From NCBI RefSeq assembly GCF_014839805.1, contig NC_051124.1:1674001-1738000 (forward strand): a DNA stretch of 64,000 bases, read 5' to 3'. The DNA comes from Manduca sexta (Eukaryota; Arthropoda; Insecta; Lepidoptera; Sphingidae). Of the stretch, positions 47,067 through 58,390 are shown one piece after another (positions within the stretch are counted from its first letter, which is position 1; each line of letters begins with the position of its first letter). A program made the translations under genes and the position numbers. The notes beneath the pieces were generated by a model. It ran no database searches. It was not told the origin of the DNA and saw only the letters and a list, made by a program, of their open reading frames with translations.

Positions 47067-48377
47067 GTGAGCTTGTTTTAAAGATTTATTGTATTTAAAT
47101 GTTTCCATGAAGGCTTTCTAGAAACAAATTCTAAATATTACTCAAAAATATGCGGCACATGATGGAATCTCCACCTGCCGATCTTAAAGGAAAGACAATT
47201 ATGCAATTTTTTTTTAGTAATAATACATCTAGGATCAATACCGGGTAATGATTCTTTAAATATATTTATATAATTTTAATTTCACTTGCGCCTGCTCGGA
47301 ATGGTAATTTTTACACATAATTTATTTATATTACTTCTTCTATCTCATTATTAATCTAATGGTTTTTATCCCACTCAAAGATCGAATTCTCAAATTTATA
47401 AAGCATGTTTAAAAAACTTTTTAACAAAAAAAATTAAACCGCCTTCAAAAATCATTAAAAAACAGAAAATAATCATTACACCTTTATATTTGGTTTATAT
47501 TTTTGTAGTCGATGCCTAATTAAAATTAAACATTATTTTTATATATTTGTTCATGTATTAATCTAGATTAACTAGCAATTTCTACCTGCATGCTATTCAA
47601 GTCTCTCTTAGTGACGGGCATTTGGTTTCTAATAGAAGATCGTACACAAATCCTACGCTAGTCCTGGAGCACACACTTTTGAGTCCCACTTAAGCCTATT
47701 TTGAGTTTATAATATAATTCTCGCCATACGTATGCAATTCTATATGTAAGCTGTGCTCGGTCCACATAGTGGATTATCTAACCTCTTTACCGATGCCCCA
47801 CTAATTCTTAATACTGGTTATCATTTCTATGATTTCTGCTTGACATTGTTTATTCATTTGATATTTGGATCAGATCTAGTGCTGCTAACTCTTATTTGTT
47901 TTAGATATATAATAATTAGGTTTTGCTCTCGGTTTCAGTCGTATAAAAGTGTATCTAGTACAGGCACAAATTTTATTAATAAAAAACTTAAATTTTCATA
48001 AATAATTTAAACCTACTTTATCTCCAAAAAGTCCAATATCCAACTTTACACTTTAAAAATTCCAAAATGCCACAAATAGTCTTAGACCCAATCACTATTC
48101 AAAGAATGTCAATTCCAAATGAAACTGCTCACTTAATTAAGAAGAATCCGATATATCCGGTCCATTTACTTGACACCGAATTTATGTAAACAATAAAGTT
48201 CTCACAGTACATTTGCGCACGGTTACCAACGCATAGCGTGGAACGCAAAATGCTTCTGAATAGTGAAGCGAACTATAGCTATATGTAGCTATAAAGCATC
48301 TTACCGTCGCTTTAATTCCTTTTCTAACTAGATTTAATTTAATTTTAAATTATTTTACTAACAATAAAAAAGATAAA

Positions 48378-48702
48378 GCGGCGCTAGCCTTGTTGATTTT
48401 GGAACGGACTGCCGAGACGAATTTCCGCAGATTCAAAACTATGGGCACACACCTCTGATTTTTCTAAAATTATGTGTGTATTCTTTGTGAATTATCTTTG
48501 CTTTAACGGTGAAGGAAAATATCGTAAGGAAACCTACACACCTGAGAAGTTCTCTATAGTAATTTCGAAGGTGCGTGAAGTCTACCAATCCGCACTAGGC
48601 CAGCGTGGTGGACTAAGGCCTAATTCCTCTCAGTAGTAGAGGAGGCCCGTGCCCAACAGTGAGACAGTATATAATACAGGGCTGATATTATTATATTACT
48701 AA
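48378..48702 (+). repeat. SINE A copy, full length
   Basis: GCGGCGCTAGCCTTGTTGAT as A-box start, then a B-box-like CGCAGATTCAAAAC, a middle with ATCGTAAGGAAACCTACAC, and the end ATACAGGGCTGATATTATTA. Confidence 0.8.
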
Positions 48703-49249
48703 CAATATTTGTGTTTTGTCTTGGAATTCTTTGAACCCATGCATAATTATAGTTATTTCAAAACCTGTGTTATTAGGTACTTACCTTTTTGCCCCATCTT
48801 TTCTCTTGTAAGCAACAACAGTTTTTGTTAAATTAGAACGTCACCGCCGATACATGGTCTGATGTGTGACCTTAATATCGCAATACGTTGTTAATACTGA
48901 TCAGAAGCAAAAAAGCTATTGAATCTTAACGACATACAATCTTAGAAGCATTAGTATGTTTCCTTAAATTTCACAATCAAACTATACTCGTAATAAGCGC
49001 TTGCGTATTACAGAAGTGATTTCATTACTTTAAGTTACAATTATACAAAGAGTTTTTACATTATATAGACATTGTAAGGATTGTCATACAAAATTTTGCG
49101 CTTATTTGATCACTCAATCTACCGTGAAATAGCAAAACACTAACTTAAAATATTTCATATTTTTTCTATGCATATTCTTTCCATATCGTGATATTCACAT
49201 TTTTAATACGCATATTAGTATATTTTGTTAGCAGAATACATATTCCTGC

Positions 49250-49415
49250 CTCGATGGCGTAGTTATATTGCGTACGCGGTACGACACCGCTCTGAGGTTC
49301 CGGGTTCGAATCCCAGGTCTGGCAAAGTGCTTTTCACATCATGGGACAGAACACACAGGTGAAACCTGGGTGTTAGTAGCACCTCTGCCTATCCTTTCCC
49401 GGATAAAAGTGTAAT
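49250..49415 (+). repeat. SINE B copy
   Basis: CTCGATGGCGTAGTTATATT as A box, GGTTCGAATCCCAGG as B box, then ATCATGGGACAGAACACACA and GTAGCACCTCTGCCTATCC. Confidence 0.75.
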
Positions 49416-50136
49416 CATTATGTTACATATTAAAATTAAATTCAAAAGCATTAAAATTGCGCCATAAAATGTTAAAGATTAAATATTGTTCGTGAATCGT
49501 TTATCGGTTAAGCAAAGTAGCTGATATCGGTGTTTGTATCGATATCAAGAAATATGTCATCGATAAGATACCGGGAACTATTCAACGGTTCTACCACTCT
49601 AGTATAATATGCAACTGTTCAAGTAAAGTTTATGACGTAAGTACTTGATCTACGACGGAATGTTATGCTGTGATATTCCATTTAATTTTAAAATGTGCGC
49701 CGGCGGTTTTTTTTTCACAAACTCGAATAATGTGACGTGTTTTCTAACATCTGGCCTATTTGAACCAAATTGATCACCTTACGAAGGGAAATAGCTGCTG
49801 GCTCTAATATTAGCGTTATTATCATTATATCGATATCGATAAATAAGTTATCGATAGAATCCTATAAGCGTTTCTGACAGATATTATTGGAAAATGTTTG
49901 ATAACAACGGTATGATTTTAAACTCCTTTGGGTATTTTATCAGGATTTAGAATCAGAAATCTTTTATCGGAAATCTAGCGCCGATTGAAACTGTTGCGCT
50001 TGCATTACATTCCACAAAGTCGGGATTTATATTTTAATAGTGGTGCAAGTTATTAGGAGCTAGTAGCCTTCTTCCAAACAAACATGTTATATGTAAGTGT
50101 AACGAATGTCTAATATTAATCATTATTATTATATAA

Positions 50137-50461
50137 GCGGCGATAGCCTAGTTGGTTGTGGAACGGACTGCCGAGACAAATGTCCGCAGGTTCAAATCCC
50201 AAGGGCACACACCTCTGACTTTTCTAAAAATCATATGTGTATTCTTTGTGAATTTATCGTTCGCTTTAACGGTGAAGGAAAACATGGTGAGGAAACCTGC
50301 ACATCTGAGAAGTTCTCTATAGGAATTTCGAAGGTGTGTGAAGTCTACCAATCCGCACTAGGCCAGCGTGGTGGACTAAGGCCTAATCCCTGTCAGTAGT
50401 AGAGGAGGCCCGTGCTCAGCAGTGGGCAAGTATATAATACAGGGCTGATATTATTATTATA
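50137..50461 (+). repeat. SINE A copy, best preserved
   Basis: A box ATAGCCTAGTTGG, B box GGTTCAAATCCC, GGAAACCTGCACATCTGAGA, CCAGCGTGGTGGACTAAGGC and an ACAGGGCTGATATTATTATT tail. It is the reference copy. The 97-codon + frame across it is not a gene. Confidence 0.85.
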
Positions 50462-51205
50462 TTTACTAAAACCAATTTGAAAGAGCATCGATACCATAAA
50501 ATAACTGACGTATTAAACAAACTGGATATTCATTGAACATAACTCAGAGCGAAGGTAAGTAGCTGACATTTACCAGCCCATTGTAGGTCTAATCGTATTA
50601 CGAAAGTTTTAATACAATCACTTAGTAGTCAGAAACTGTGATCTACGTATTATTTACTTACATTCTTGTAAATATTATACCTTCTTTTTGTAACGTCCTG
50701 TATGTTAAGATAACATCAGCAAGGATTGGAAAAGGCAGTAGTGAAAACAAGATAACGAGAAAATATATAATTTTCAATAACTTCAACTTAAACTACCTTT
50801 AACTACTTCTACGTCAAAAATTAAATATTAATCCTAAAGCCATAAATCTACGTATTACATATGTAAAATATTGATATAGGTAATAAATGCACAAAATATC
50901 ACAAAATATTTAGCAACATTGCATTACATCGCGCTTCAAAACAGATCCATCCGTCTTGTTCCGCAACATTGAGACATGTTGCGCAACATGTACAAATATT
51001 ACCTTGCAAGAAAGCTCTAACCGGACATGCCGCGCCGACTGCTAATCTAAAAACATTCATTCATCATTCAGTTATATTTTAGTAGCCAAATGTTAACGGA
51101 AGTTGTTCTGACTCACAATCTCTAATGACTAACGTATTGCTATCAAAATATGCCGTATACTATAATCTAAAATATTTATTCCTGTAATTATAATAGTAAA
51201 TAAAT

Positions 51206-51478
51206 ATTATCAGCTCTGTACTATATACTGTCCCACTGATAGGCATGAGCCTCCTCTACTATGGAGAGGGATTAGGCCTTAGTCCATCACGCTGGCCTAG
51301 TGCGGATTGGAAGACCTCACACACCCTCAAAATTCCTATAGAAAACTCAGGTATACAGGTTTCCTCACGATGTTTTCAAACTAACTTTAGAAAAGTCAAA
51401 TGTGCGCTTGGGTTTTGAAGCTGCGGACATTTGCCTCGGCAGTCCTTTCAACAACCAACTAGATTATCGCCGCTTTTT
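51206..51478 (-). repeat. SINE A copy
   Basis: CTGTACTATATACTGTCCCA, GTCCATCACGCTGGCCTAGT, ACCTCACACACCCTCAAAAT and AACCAACTAGATTATCGCC at the tRNA end. A central part is deleted after GATGTTTTC. Confidence 0.75.
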
Positions 51479-51534
51479 TTCCTGTAATTGTGAATTGAAA
51501 ACAAAACTAGTCTACTTAAGTCGATATCCATACT

Positions 51535-51615
51535 TATATAAATGCGAAAATTATTTTGTTTTGTTACGGTTTCACAGTCAAACCATTGAATCAGTATTGG
51601 TGAAATTTGGTTGAA
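51535..51615 (+). repeat. Family F start fragment
   Basis: TTATATAAATGCGAAAATTA and GGTGAAATTTGGTTGAAT match the first part of family F. Confidence 0.4.
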
Positions 51616-51809
51616 TCCCAAGTAAGGATACAAGATACTTCAAAATCGACTTTAAGATATGCCATAAGCCATAAATTCTATTAACACAATTCTACAAAAC
51701 GTAAAATTATATTTTGTTAAAAAATTCCAATCAATTCAAAAAGAAATACGGAAACAGATGTCTATAAGAATGTAGAGGAAACTAAAAAATGTGAAAAATC
51801 AATATCCAT

Positions 51810-51915
51810 TGATATGAAAGCGCAGCGGGACGGCACAGAGCTAAAGCTGACGGAAGCACGAGAGCGTGGAGCGGACCAGCGATGCTGGGGTGATCACGTC
51901 TCTCATTAACCTGTT
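51810..51915. other. GC-rich patch in intron 1, unidentified
   Basis: AAGCGCAGCGGGACGGCACA to GACCAGCGATGCTGGGGTGATC is GC-rich and matches none of the families here. No reading is convincing as an exon. Confidence 0.25.
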
Positions 51916-52056
51916 TAATTGTATACGGAAGGATGGAGATGGAATAGATGCTGACGAACCGTAAGGTGTGGAATTTGTACGATTCATTAGGTGTTTTGTT
52001 GACACCATAAGTGTGAATAAGAAATTCTACGATGATAAAAAGGGTCATTTCTACAT

Positions 52057-52426
52057 TGCGTTACTAAATGAAACCACATACTCGTCTTCCTTTTTGCTGA
52101 CATTGTGCCAAAAATCATCCATTAATAACGAATATATTCACCAAGAATCCTGGTTTTAGTTTTATGATTTTTTGATAGTTTTGTAACTTATTGAGAGTAT
52201 GGCGTGTGCGTGAGTGTATTTCTGAATGAAAGTATGATCTTACTACTGCAATGAATTATTTTAAAGTAGAAGTAGTGGCATTACGGCGCGTAAAATTAAA
52301 ATGACTTTTTATTCATATTTATTTTGTTCGAAACTTACTCTTTTTTATTTTACATCTACGGCTCAAGTAACTTATTAAAAGTGTTATTTTTAAGTAGATA
52401 AGCCTGTGGTTTCATTTAGTAACGCA
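52057..52426. mobile_element. Family G MITE, 370-bp copy
   Basis: Terminal inverted repeats of 22 bp: TGCGTTACTAAATGAAACCA at left (52057) and its complement ending ATTTAGTAACGCA at right (52426). The right inverted repeat is intact. No transposase is coded. The target duplication is not clear (AT/TA at best), so the superfamily is not assigned. Confidence 0.75.
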
Positions 52427-53544
52427 TAATCAGTTCTACTTTTCTAATCTGTGCTTTTGGATATTGTCAACTAGCCCTTCCTTTTTGCTTTGCTTTGATA
52501 AAGTTTTTTCTCGGGAATAAACGAATATAGCACTAAATGCTTCCTGCCTTCTTCCTTTCAGCTCTAAATAACAACGATATTATAGAATTACTAACGAGAT
52601 TTTATAAATTTAATAGAAAATTTAAAAATAATTGCTGTTTTTCAAATACCAGAAAAGAACAATCTAGTCTCAATTGTTTTAATTGATTTTCCCTTCATCG
52701 TAATGGTTGTATCTTTATAATTAAATTCCATTCAGTCTAATGGTTCTCTCGGTGTAATAAAGGATAATTCCAAATTGTTTATCTTTTTTAATTGATTTAA
52801 TTGTTCTTTATTGATTGTCTATTATAAAGCTTTAGGTACTATGTTGCATAGCCAAGGTTTAATATCTGAATGTTTTATATAAATGTCCATTGATATTAGA
52901 TTAAGCGGCAATTTTGAATCATGTTTTAGCTCACTAATTTTAATAGTGATTTTTTTTAATGTATGCATAGAAAGTTATAAAATTTTTGTTCAACCCTATT
53001 TTCTTAACCAGTCTGATATTCCTTCAGAATAGACAGATGCTAATCATCAGGGTAGCTACCATCTTGTCTCCATTAACTTGTATACTATATCAGATCTTAC
53101 CAATATCTTGGGGTAATGAAAGGAATTTTAAACTCAAACCAATTTGGGAAATTAACTTTCGATTTTGAAGACTATAGTCACCGGAATTACACGATGAATT
53201 CGTTGCGGAACCGGTTTTGTCATCAGTCGAAATTCCGCATAATTGGTATTAAGGAATGTTAAGGTGAAAGATAAGTACGTTTTTTAGCTGGAGGGCACGA
53301 ACATTGAACAGATATATTACATATATCACCTGGTAAGTGCCTTGTTGACTTTTAATTAAGGATGGCGGTCGAGTAGACCGTACAACCTAGGGTGAAGAAG
53401 TTTCTTAGGTCTTGGAAATCTTACTAATTGTACTCAATGCAATACTACACATTTTTTTTTTTGATTCTATACCAACTAGATGTAGACAAAATTACAGTGT
53501 GTCTCTTCTCACCAGTTAGCAAGTTATCCAAGTATATAACGTAT

Positions 53545-53765
53545 TATGTTGATGGTAGGGTATACTTTATATCCACTTGGATATCGATCGTAACGTGTAC
53601 AAGTAAAATCGATAGTGGTCCACGTGTATCGTATTCTGAGATCAGCCTTCGTATATCCAGTTCAAAGAGACCTGGGAAGGAATAATCATCTCTCATCAGT
53701 GGACTCACCATTCGGACTGCATCTCGCTTACCATCAGGAACAACTTGACGTGCCCGTAGAGTTAA
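53545..53765 (+). repeat. Family C copy, diverged
   Basis: GTTGATGGTAGGGTATACTT, CGTATTCTGAGATCAGCCTT and GCTTACCATCAGGAACAAC. The open frames on both strands here (85, 80 and 111 codons) are partly this repeat. Confidence 0.6.
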
Positions 53766-54029
53766 CAATCTTGATAAACCTTTCACCGTCCATGCGCATT
53801 CCAGAACATTTACCTCCTCGTAAGGTTTTAATTAAAACTCCGCGCAGTCGTTTTTCACGGTCATCCTGCAGCGGGACGGCAAATAAGTCAATCTTTAGAA
53901 TTAAAACGATCCGTTCCGATATCGGGAATCGTTCATACTCTATGGAATGAAAATATTCTCGCTCGGATGTTGTTTTAGTTTTGTTTTTTGGTCCTCCTTT
54001 GGTTTTTATTACCGGACGTATACCAGTCT

Positions 54030-54070
54030 ATTATGGTATCCCACTGCTGAGAACGGGCCTCCTGAGGGAT
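54030..54070 (-). repeat. SINE A fragment
   Basis: TATCCCACTGCTGAGAACGG and GCCTCCTGAGGGATT are the 3' words only. Confidence 0.4.
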
Positions 54071-54114
54071 TGCGTGACGTAAGATCATCTTATTGGTTAT
54101 AGTAGTGGTTAGTT

Positions 54115-54294
54115 ATGCATTGTATCCCCGAAAGGGGAGGCAGCAGTGTGACAGGGGTCGAGCTTATCGCCATAACGGACACAAAATCCAGACTCCGGGT
54201 TGATACTGTACAAAAACCCAATATTACCTTGCCCAACCCGGGAATAGAACCCGAAACCTCAGCACTCAGTCGTACCGTAATACGACTACGCTAA
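54115..54294 (-). repeat. SINE B copy
   Basis: ATCCCCGAAAGGGGAGGCAG, CCAGACTCCGGGTTGATACT, GGGAATAGAACCCGAAACC and AATACGACTACGC. Confidence 0.7.
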
Positions 54295-54579
54295 TAAATT
54301 CCGCATAAAACCTAAATTGTCATAGACAGACTTCCACAATCACTAGACTTGTCTAGAACTTGAAATTGGTAGGAACAGTCTGAACACATGCCAAAGTGCA
54401 AACCCGGCATGTTTGCTTTCCGAGAGTCTCAAATTAGAATTCAGTATAGCAGACGCGACTGCAAATGTCTCCAAGCGAACCTTAACCGCTGCGCATCTGT
54501 TTCTGTAATTAGTTTTCATATTAGTACCGACGTAGGTTGTAGAAACGGCCGATTTCAATTAACGAATCCAATCGCTCGA

Positions 54580-54660
54580 TTCGAAAATGGACCAATCAGA
54601 ATAAAGGAATTTAACATGCTTAGAAAAACTTATTTTGATTGGTTGATTCGGTATCAGTAA
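54580..54660. promoter_or_regulatory. Pair of opposed CCAAT boxes
   Basis: GACCAATCAGAA at about 54590 and GATTGGTTGATT at about 54638 are CCAAT motifs in opposite orientations, 45 bases apart, about 1 kb before the second exon. They could mark an internal promoter; there is no other support. Confidence 0.15.
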
Positions 54661-55608
54661 GATTAAGTTCGAGATTGTTTAGTGAAATGTGCCGTAAACA
54701 AAATGAATAAGTCGTAAAATTTTCAGATATTTTTTTTTGTTCATTATTACTGCTCATATAATTAGCAAATTGATTTTGAAATTTTTGGTGAGTAAAAAAA
54801 ATGATTCTGTACCTACATTTTGTGTTACAATTTAGTTTTGGCTAAACTATGAAACCAAACTCAATATGTGATATATCATAATATACATCATTAGAAGTCT
54901 GAAATATTTTAGCATTGTACTTGCTACAGAAATAAAGCATAGCCCCTTTTAAAAACAGTAAAAGCGTTAATTCTCAAACTTCCTCACACCAAGTGAAATT
55001 CGCATCATTTTAAAAATTAAATACAAATATAATTCCGTTTATTATCACCGTCTAACGGTCCAAAACGTAACATAATATAACCCAAAGCACCACTTCGCAG
55101 ACCGCCCGTAATTGCTCTGGCTAACTGGCACAAGCTTTAACTGTAGTAGTCGTTTAGCCCAGCTGAAAGGGTTAATCACACACAAAAGTGTTATTTTGCA
55201 AACTGTACAAAAGGCACTGGCTTCAAAAATTTAAAGTCCCAGTTAATTGTTCGTTTTGACACAAAAAGGTTTTTATAAATGAATGTTATGTAACAATAAG
55301 GTTGCATACGACTTTTTTTAAGTAGAAAACGCGCATTTTAATCTTACAATGAATTTTAGTTGTGTTCTAAACGCATCGGCTGATTTAAAAATGTCGTGTT
55401 TGCTTTAAATATTATTATAATTTTAACAATATGGGAAGGTGAAAGTAGATGTGAGTTAAAGATAGACAAAGAGGGAAATATGCAAATAGAAAATCTTAAG
55501 AATTTATATGTAAACAATGGTAACTCTTAGAATTACATTTTTAAATTTCGTCACAGACTATTATTGTGTTTTAGATCCCATATTGAAATTTTAATTATTT
55601 GTTCACAG

Positions 55609-55654
55609 TGGAAATCGCGATGGTGTGTCATGAGAAAGCTGTCCCCGGTAGCAG
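55609..55654 (+). CDS. Dok7-like: Dok-7-like adaptor, second coding exon (PH-domain strand)
   Basis: The 46-base exon reads WKSRWCVMRKLSPVA plus one base (G) of the next codon. It lies between a good acceptor (TAATTATTTGTTCACAG) and donor (G/GTAAGA at 55655). Vertebrate Dok-7 continues RDGKK-WKSRW-V-RK-SPVAD-C, so both the residues and the leftover G (first base of an Asp codon) fit. Its small size and the phase 0 and phase 1 borders explain why a single-frame reading runs into intron on each side. The exon encodes the beta-strand 1-2 part of the PH domain, including basic K and R residues of the type that contact phosphoinositides in this fold. The following exon (rest of the PH domain, then the PTB domain) was not found before the window ends. 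The closest alternatives are other Dok-family PH adaptors, but the WKSRW...SPVA wording is most like Dok-7. Confidence 0.85.
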
Positions 55655-56749
55655 GTAAGAATTACATTTTTCTTATTTATTTATTTATTCATTTTAAATA
55701 CAGACTTAGGAGGTATACAGTATTTGCTAGTGGCATCCAAACTAAGCTACGCTATGATATTGGGCTGCCATAATAAAAGCAATATAAGTTATTAGCCTCA
55801 ATCAGAAAACAATGCAATTTATACTTAATTATGAGTTAAATAATAATAATTAAATTGAAGAAATTAGGTGAATTATACAAAAATATTTCGGAACGTAAAT
55901 TATCTGATTATAATACGGAGACGTGACAAAAAACTACAATTCTTCTCACCACATGTGTTCTTAACCAACATACATACGAATGACACGTAATGACCAATAC
56001 ATCCGAACAAGTTAGTAGCCATTTTAAATATTCAAAGAAGGGTTAGAAACTTTTGCATCGCCGACCTGGCTGATACATTTTGCATGACCGAAGTTGCTTA
56101 TCAACCCCCCTTTGCCCCTAAACATCCCCGTCTCAGAGGGTTTGTTCGGAAACATCATTGGTCCAACTTTTCCTGTTTGAAATTTTGATCAGTCGTTTTG
56201 GCACGGTTAATTCACGTTACATTTTAGCGATGTTTCCAATTGATGGGGATTTTTGTGAAGTATATCGGGAGAAAGGTTACCCTATTTTTATGTGGAGCTT
56301 TGTTTTAAGAGATTATAATCTTTGGAAAGTACGAGTTTTGTTAATATTTAATGTAAAATAAGTGTATTTCATATTTATTTTATTATACAGTATTTAATTC
56401 TTGGTTTTGGGATCACTTGATTTAATAAAGATGACTTAGTTAATGGCCTCGAATTTGTAACTATTTTGTATTTGTATTATATTTCCGTAACAAAATATTC
56501 AAATGTTATTGTTTATGTGCCCTTTGGTTACAAAAGACCGCAAAATTTAGATAAAATATAATACTAAACAGAATAAAACTTGAACAAACTAAACAACATA
56601 CAAAACAAATAACAACGAATTATAATAGCTATATCAAAATATATTAATGAATATAACTTTTATTTACTGTATTTAATGATTTTTAAATACAAGAATATTG
56701 CAGCCCTGTTCACGACACCTATCTTAGCTAGCAGAATGGAGATATTAAG

Positions 56750-56818
56750 AGACGTAGGTACCGCGCCCTGTTACTCCTCTGCCTACCCCTGAAAGGAAAA
56801 GGCGTTATCTGTGTAAGT
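56750..56818 (+). repeat. SINE B tail fragment
   Basis: TAGGTACCGCGCCCTGTTAC and CTCTGCCTACCCCTGAAAGG are the family 3' words. Confidence 0.45.
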
Positions 56819-57394
56819 GATAAATTTAAAAAATCAAAAAAAAATACACATTGTTACTTTGAACAACGATTTGAACCATCAAAATAATCAAACAATTGTA
56901 TCAAAGTGCTGCACAAGTAAGACAATATGTTTCGCATTGTGAGCGCTATCTTAATCAAATGTTTGAAGTACAAGTACGCGACTTCCTTCATAATATCCGC
57001 TTGTATTTGCATATTTTCGACTTATCATTGTTCATACATGAGGTAAGCGGCCATTGTTTTATCTTTGCCACAATATAAGTTAGAATGATTGATTAAAAAC
57101 TGCTTATATATCATTTCTTTCTAAAACAGTATGTAATATTTTGAGGTATGGTATTTTTAGGGTTAGTAGTTACTTACCACGATATTTTACGGGTACACTC
57201 AATATTAAAATTGCCATAAAGAAGGGAAATAAAAAAAAACATGATTCGATATGGTACCAAGAAATCGAACATATCAAAACTGAATACCACCTACGGCTAC
57301 ATAATCAGAAACCATAAACTCACAACTAAATAAATCATCAAACTTGTTTCTCAATTCACTTCTACAGCACGTTTATTAAGTATCGTATGTGTTC

Positions 57395-57570
57395 ATATTG
57401 TAGCCAGGGTTAAGCCATTATGAGACTTAACATTTAATGTCTCACGGTTACGCGCGCACTACGGTGCATTGGAGTAATTATTTTGTTATTCAATTTGGTT
57501 TGCTACTATGGCGGTCGTGTGGCTAAATATCAGGCAAGCAGCTTGCGGGTCTCTTCATTATCATTACTTA
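57395..57570 (+). repeat. Family D copy, diverged
   Basis: TTGTAGCCAGGGTTAAGCC, GAGACTTAACATTTAATGTC and GCGGTCGTGTGGCTAAATAT in family order. Confidence 0.55.
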
Positions 57571-57584
57571 TAAAACAAAGTCCC

Positions 57585-57775
57585 CCGCCGCATCTGTCTG
57601 GCTGAATGTGGTAAACTAAAAACTACCTTTTAGATGAAATTTAGTGTGGAGATGATTTGAAAACTTAGGAAGAACGTAGGCTGCTTTTATCCTGGGATAA
57701 TGTATAGCATGACTTTTATCCTCGAAAACACAGTAACGTGGGTAAAGCCACAAACAAAAGCTAGTGTTATATACT
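57585..57775 (+). repeat. Family F copy
   Basis: GTCCCCCGCCGCATCTGTCT, TTTTAGATGAAATTTAGTGT, TATCCTGGGATAATGTATAG and AAGCCACAAACAAAAGCTAG. Confidence 0.6.
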
Positions 57776-57789
57776 AACATAATAGACAA

Positions 57790-57955
57790 GCCATCGTATA
57801 CAGTATCACTGCTGAGCACGGGCCTCCTCTACTACTTAGAATTTGGATCTTAGTCCACCACGCTGGCCTAGCAGGGGCAGACTTCACATACCTTCGAAAT
57901 TAAATACATAGGTTTACTCTCGGTTTTTTCCTTCACCGTCAAACAAGTAATAATT
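57790..57955 (-). repeat. SINE A, truncated
   Basis: CCATCGTATACAGTATCACT, GCACGGGCCTCCTCTACTAC and CACCACGCTGGCCTAGC. The tRNA half is missing. Confidence 0.65.
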
Positions 57956-58247
57956 AATAGTTAAATAAAATGAAATAACTTACCTGTCTCTCACTGTTAT
58001 GTCTATTTCTATTACTGTTAATGCAAGCTGTATTATTATTTGTTGTAGAATAGTTTCTTGGTATTATAAAACGTAACACCTTGTATGACGCCGCAAAATT
58101 TGTAATTCCGTTCCGGATAATCTTAATGAGTATACGTTTACCATCAGAATAGGCTGTTTATCGTTCAGACGTAATAAACCAGCTTCTGCTACTGGCTTTA
58201 CACGCGTTACATCTATAAAAATTCTATTACTACTAGCAATCATCATC

Positions 58248-58390
58248 ATCAGCCACATAAAGTCCACTGCTGAACAAAGGCTTCCATAAAAATTTCCATG
58301 CGGATCTGCCGAAAGCGATCTGCATGTGGTGTTCCTTCGACCTTTATCAAGTCCTCTGTCGATCTTACAGGTGGACGTCCAACGCACGCA
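58248..58390 (-). mobile_element. LINE (RTE-like) reverse-transcriptase C-terminus and 3' tail
   Basis: On the minus strand one frame reads VGRPPVRSTEDLIKVEGTPH then ADRFRQIRM and EAFVQQWTLCG, followed at once by TGA TGA TGA. GRPP-RWTDDL-KV and EA-VQQW are the closing residues of many insect RTE-type LINE proteins, and the stop-rich TGA repeat is the typical 3' microsatellite tail. Only about 45 residues remain, so it is a 5'-truncated dead copy. The 107-codon minus open frame at 58064-58387 is a different frame and is not meaningful. Confidence 0.7.

Larger units (their letters stand above)
47067..55608 (+). other. Dok-7-like intron 1 (8,542 bp, phase 0)
   Basis: The intron is bounded by GTGAGC at the donor and TTGTTCACAG at the acceptor. 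It contains three SINE A copies, SINE B copies on both strands, one C repeat and one G MITE, listed separately. Stretches 47067-48377, 48703-49249, 50462-51205 and 52427-53544 are AT-rich, and I see no coding signal in them. Around 49490-49870 there are several ATCGAT words in the DRE style (TATCGATA). Confidence 0.75.

Noticed and set aside
49250..49325. Possible tRNA gene (A and B boxes well kept)
   Set aside because: The acceptor stem does not pair and the sequence continues into the SINE B body; several such heads exist in the window.
50106..50399. 97-codon + open frame with many cysteines
   Set aside because: It is the best-preserved SINE A copy; similar frames appear at each copy.
56896..57078. 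Open frame ending at a good donor (GAG/GTAAGC near 57042)
   Set aside because: The peptide matches nothing I know, and no acceptor with branch and pyrimidine tract precedes it.
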